From assembly GCA_036502765.1 (NCBI GenBank), contig DASXXX010000054.1, positions 1 through 6,771 of the forward strand: a stretch of 6,771 nt of DNA. The letters are read 5' to 3'. Positions within the stretch are counted from its first letter, which is position 1, and each line of letters starts with the position of its first letter. Positions 5,421 through 6,771 of the stretch are shown here, piece by piece. Origin of the DNA: DASUAS01 sp036502765. Lineage in GTDB: Bacteria > Actinomycetota > Acidimicrobiia > IMCC26256 > DASPTH01. A program made the translations under genes and the position numbers. The notes beneath the pieces were generated by a model. That model was not told the DNA's origin. It ran no database searches and saw only the letters and a program-made list of their open reading frames with translations.

Positions 5421-6205
5421 TGGGTTCCCGCGCCTTCGAGGTCGTGTGCGAGATCGAACCGCCGACACGCCCCGACCTGATGCACGTCCGCCATCAGATC
5501 GGCGTGCTCAGCAAGATCGCCTCTGCGTTCCTGATCCCGGACAATCACATCGGCCGGGCAACAGTGTCCAGCATCGCGGTTGCGCACGAAGTCGAACAGA
5601 TGGGCGGCAGGTCGATCGCCTGCCTGAACGCGCGCGACCGAAACCTGCTCGGGTACCGGCGTGATCTGTTGACCGCGGCGGCGTACGGCGTGGAACGGTT
5701 TCTGTTTGTCTACGGCGATCGACCGTCGTCAGGAGCGCGCACTGGGCAACTGACCGTCCGGTCGATGATCGACGAGGCTCGCACCTTCGCGGAGGCGCAG
5801 CCCGGCGGGACGACTCGAGCGTTCCAAGTCGGCGTCAGTGCTGGACCTGGTCGACTGCCGTCGTGGAAACGCGAGGCCGACTACCTGTTCGCTCAAGTCC
5901 GCTACTCGCTCGACGACTTCCTACGTTGGCGGGCGTCCATCGAGTTCGACGGGCCGGTCTACGCAGGCGTGATGGTGATTCCGAGCCTCGCGATGGCTCG
6001 AAAGATCAGCGCCGACATCCGCGACCTCGCTGTGCCCGACAGTTGGATGGCTGCAATCGACGCCGATCCTGCCGCCGGGGTTGCCCTCGCGTGTGAGCTC
6101 GTCATGGCACTGAAGGAGTCAGGCGCGTTCGACGGCGCTCATCTCATCCCGGTCAGCAAGTACCGCGAGGTCGCCGCCACCCTCGAACCGCAGCTCAACA
6201 CCTGA
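5420..6205 (+). CDS. Methylenetetrahydrofolate reductase (MTHFR/MetF) family protein, short form
   Basis: The 261-aa protein has the single TIM-barrel layout of MetF-type enzymes, which reduce 5,10-methylene- to 5-methyltetrahydrofolate for methionine synthesis and C1 metabolism. Matching points are CEIEPP (10-15), where E11 corresponds to the E. coli catalytic Glu of FEFFPP; CLNARDRNLLGYRRDLL (68-84); FVYGDRP (96-102), where D100 corresponds to Asp120 of the RGD-LP loop; FAQVRYSLDDFLRWR (157-171), where Q159 corresponds to the folate-loop Gln; and a C-terminal GAHLIPVSKY (239-248). It is shorter than E. coli MetF (about 296 aa) and diverged, so the exact C1 carrier or electron donor may differ. 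ATG 5420 is preferred over an upstream in-frame GTG (5315), whose 35 extra residues are Arg/Gly-rich and non-homologous. Third-position GC looks lower than in the GH15 gene. It appears to be a single-gene unit, with no folate or methionine gene beside it. Confidence 0.85.
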   Translation: MGSRAFEVVCEIEPPTRPDLMHVRHQIGVLSKIASAFLIPDNHIGRATVSSIAVAHEVEQMGGRSIACLNARDRNLLGYRRDLLTAAAYGVERFLFVYGDRPSSGARTGQLTVRSMIDEARTFAEAQPGGTTRAFQVGVSAGPGRLPSWKREADYLFAQVRYSLDDFLRWRASIEFDGPVYAGVMVIPSLAMARKISADIRDLAVPDSWMAAIDADPAAGVALACELVMALKESGAFDGAHLIPVSKYREVAATLEPQLNT

Positions 6206-6274
6206 ACGGAGCGCGGCCGCCGCCAACAGGGGAGGTTGATGGCCCATGCTCGCTCCAGCAGAGCAGCACGGCAG
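6206..6274. other. Convergent intergenic region; no clear terminator
   Basis: These 69 bases separate the stops of two convergent genes. A short stem is possible (TGCTC 6247-6251 with GAGCA 6261-6265, 9-nt loop), without a T tract. A Shine-Dalgarno-like AGGGGAGG lies 3-4 nt before an ATG at 6239 on the plus strand, but the frame behind it runs antisense through the next gene and has no recognisable features. Confidence 0.3.
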
Positions 6275-6768
6275 TCATACGTTGTCGAGGGCGGCGTTCA
6301 CGAGATCGCTGTCGGCTGTGAACCGGTCGGTGATGTGGGCTTCGAGCGCTTCGATCCGCGGGTCGTCGACGAGGGCGTCCACAACCGGCATCGACGCCCC
6401 GATGTACGTCCACGCGAAGTCGATCTCGGACGCCACGACCCAGGCCCGATCTTCGGGCACCACAAGTTCGCCGACTGATCTCGCCACGGAGCGAAGGAAC
6501 CCACGGCCCGGTCAAGGGAGCCCTGCGCGAGCAGGTACGAACGGTTGGGGACGCGTACGAGCTCCCGTACCCCTCGATCGTCCAGATCGCCGTAGCCCTC
6601 CCAGACGCAGAACCAGCACCGGTCGGGCGTCGACGTCGCGTCGCGCAGCGTCTCGACCAACACTTGTCGCTCCAATGCCGGCAGCGAACCGACTTCAAGG
6701 TCGCGCAAGACGTCGGTCGGGTGGGGCTCCGGAGTTCCGGGCGCACGGTTGATCATGTGGAACTGCAT
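6275..6768 (-). pseudogene. Conserved hypothetical protein broken by a one-base frameshift
   Basis: Two minus-strand frames together make one protein. The first, from ATG 6768, reads MQFHMINRAPGTPEPHPTD, later CWFCVWEGYGDLDD, VRVPNRSYLLAQGSLDRAV, then DQSANLW before turning into nonsense (CPKIGPGSWRPRS). The second frame picks up exactly there with PEDRAWVVASEIDFAWTYIG, then VVDALVDDPRIEAL and a stop at 6275. Adding one G at about 6457-6463 (TGGTGCCC to TGGTGGCCC) gives NLWWPEDRAW and a continuous protein of about 164 aa. The CWF-WEGYG and NLWWPEDRAW...EIDF-TY-GG pattern matches a family of uncharacterised actinobacterial proteins I recognise but cannot assign a function. The reading frame remains open to the right edge, so the start may lie outside. 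It could be a true pseudogene or a sequencing error. Confidence 0.72.
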
Positions 6769-6771
6769 CTC

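Noticed and set aside
6239..6478. Plus-strand ORF with a Shine-Dalgarno-like AGGGGAGG
   Set aside because: It is antisense to the frameshifted conserved gene and its product has no recognisable feature; the purine run is likely chance.

Overview
High-GC DNA with dense, nearly intergenic-free coding, GTG as well as ATG starts, and protein families typical of Actinomycetota (STAS/HATPase partner-switch proteins, a GAF domain of the GAF-ANTAR type, an actinobacterial DinB/DUF664-like protein, GH15). The style would suit Acidimicrobiia or a related lineage, but nothing in the window fixes the taxon. There are no RNA genes, CRISPR arrays, insertion sequences or integration sites that I can see.

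Layout. (1) Bases 1-1343, minus strand: a three-gene signalling cluster read right to left: a STAS anti-anti-sigma factor (1343-1023), an RsbW/SpoIIAB-like anti-sigma ATPase (873-460) and the N-terminal part of a GAF-domain protein that runs off the left edge (386-1). (2) Bases 1344-1611: a divergent intergenic region. (3) Bases 1612-1815, plus: a 67-aa unknown protein with a strong ribosome binding site, whose stop overlaps the stop of the next gene. (4) Bases 1808-2560, minus: a DinB-like protein preceded, 6 bp away, by a P-loop kinase that appears to lack its C-terminal half or more. (5) Bases 2632-3258, plus: a glyoxalase/VOC protein with a conserved-looking C-terminal tail. (6) Bases 3274-5234, minus: a 627-aa GH15 glycoside hydrolase translationally coupled to a 26-aa upstream ORF. 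(7) Bases 5420-6205, plus: a short methylenetetrahydrofolate reductase (MTHFR) family protein, probably made from a leaderless mRNA. (8) Bases 6275-6768, minus: an unknown protein split by a one-base frameshift.

How the genes fit together. Only the left cluster forms an obvious functional unit: a phosphorylatable STAS switch, a kinase/anti-sigma partner and a putative GAF sensor, as in general-stress partner switching. The rest is a set of single-gene or two-gene units in alternating orientation, with no clear shared pathway. I see no convincing undescribed system. The points most worth checking are the frameshifted gene, the truncated kinase, the coupled mini-ORF before GH15 and the regulatory repeats in the signalling cluster.
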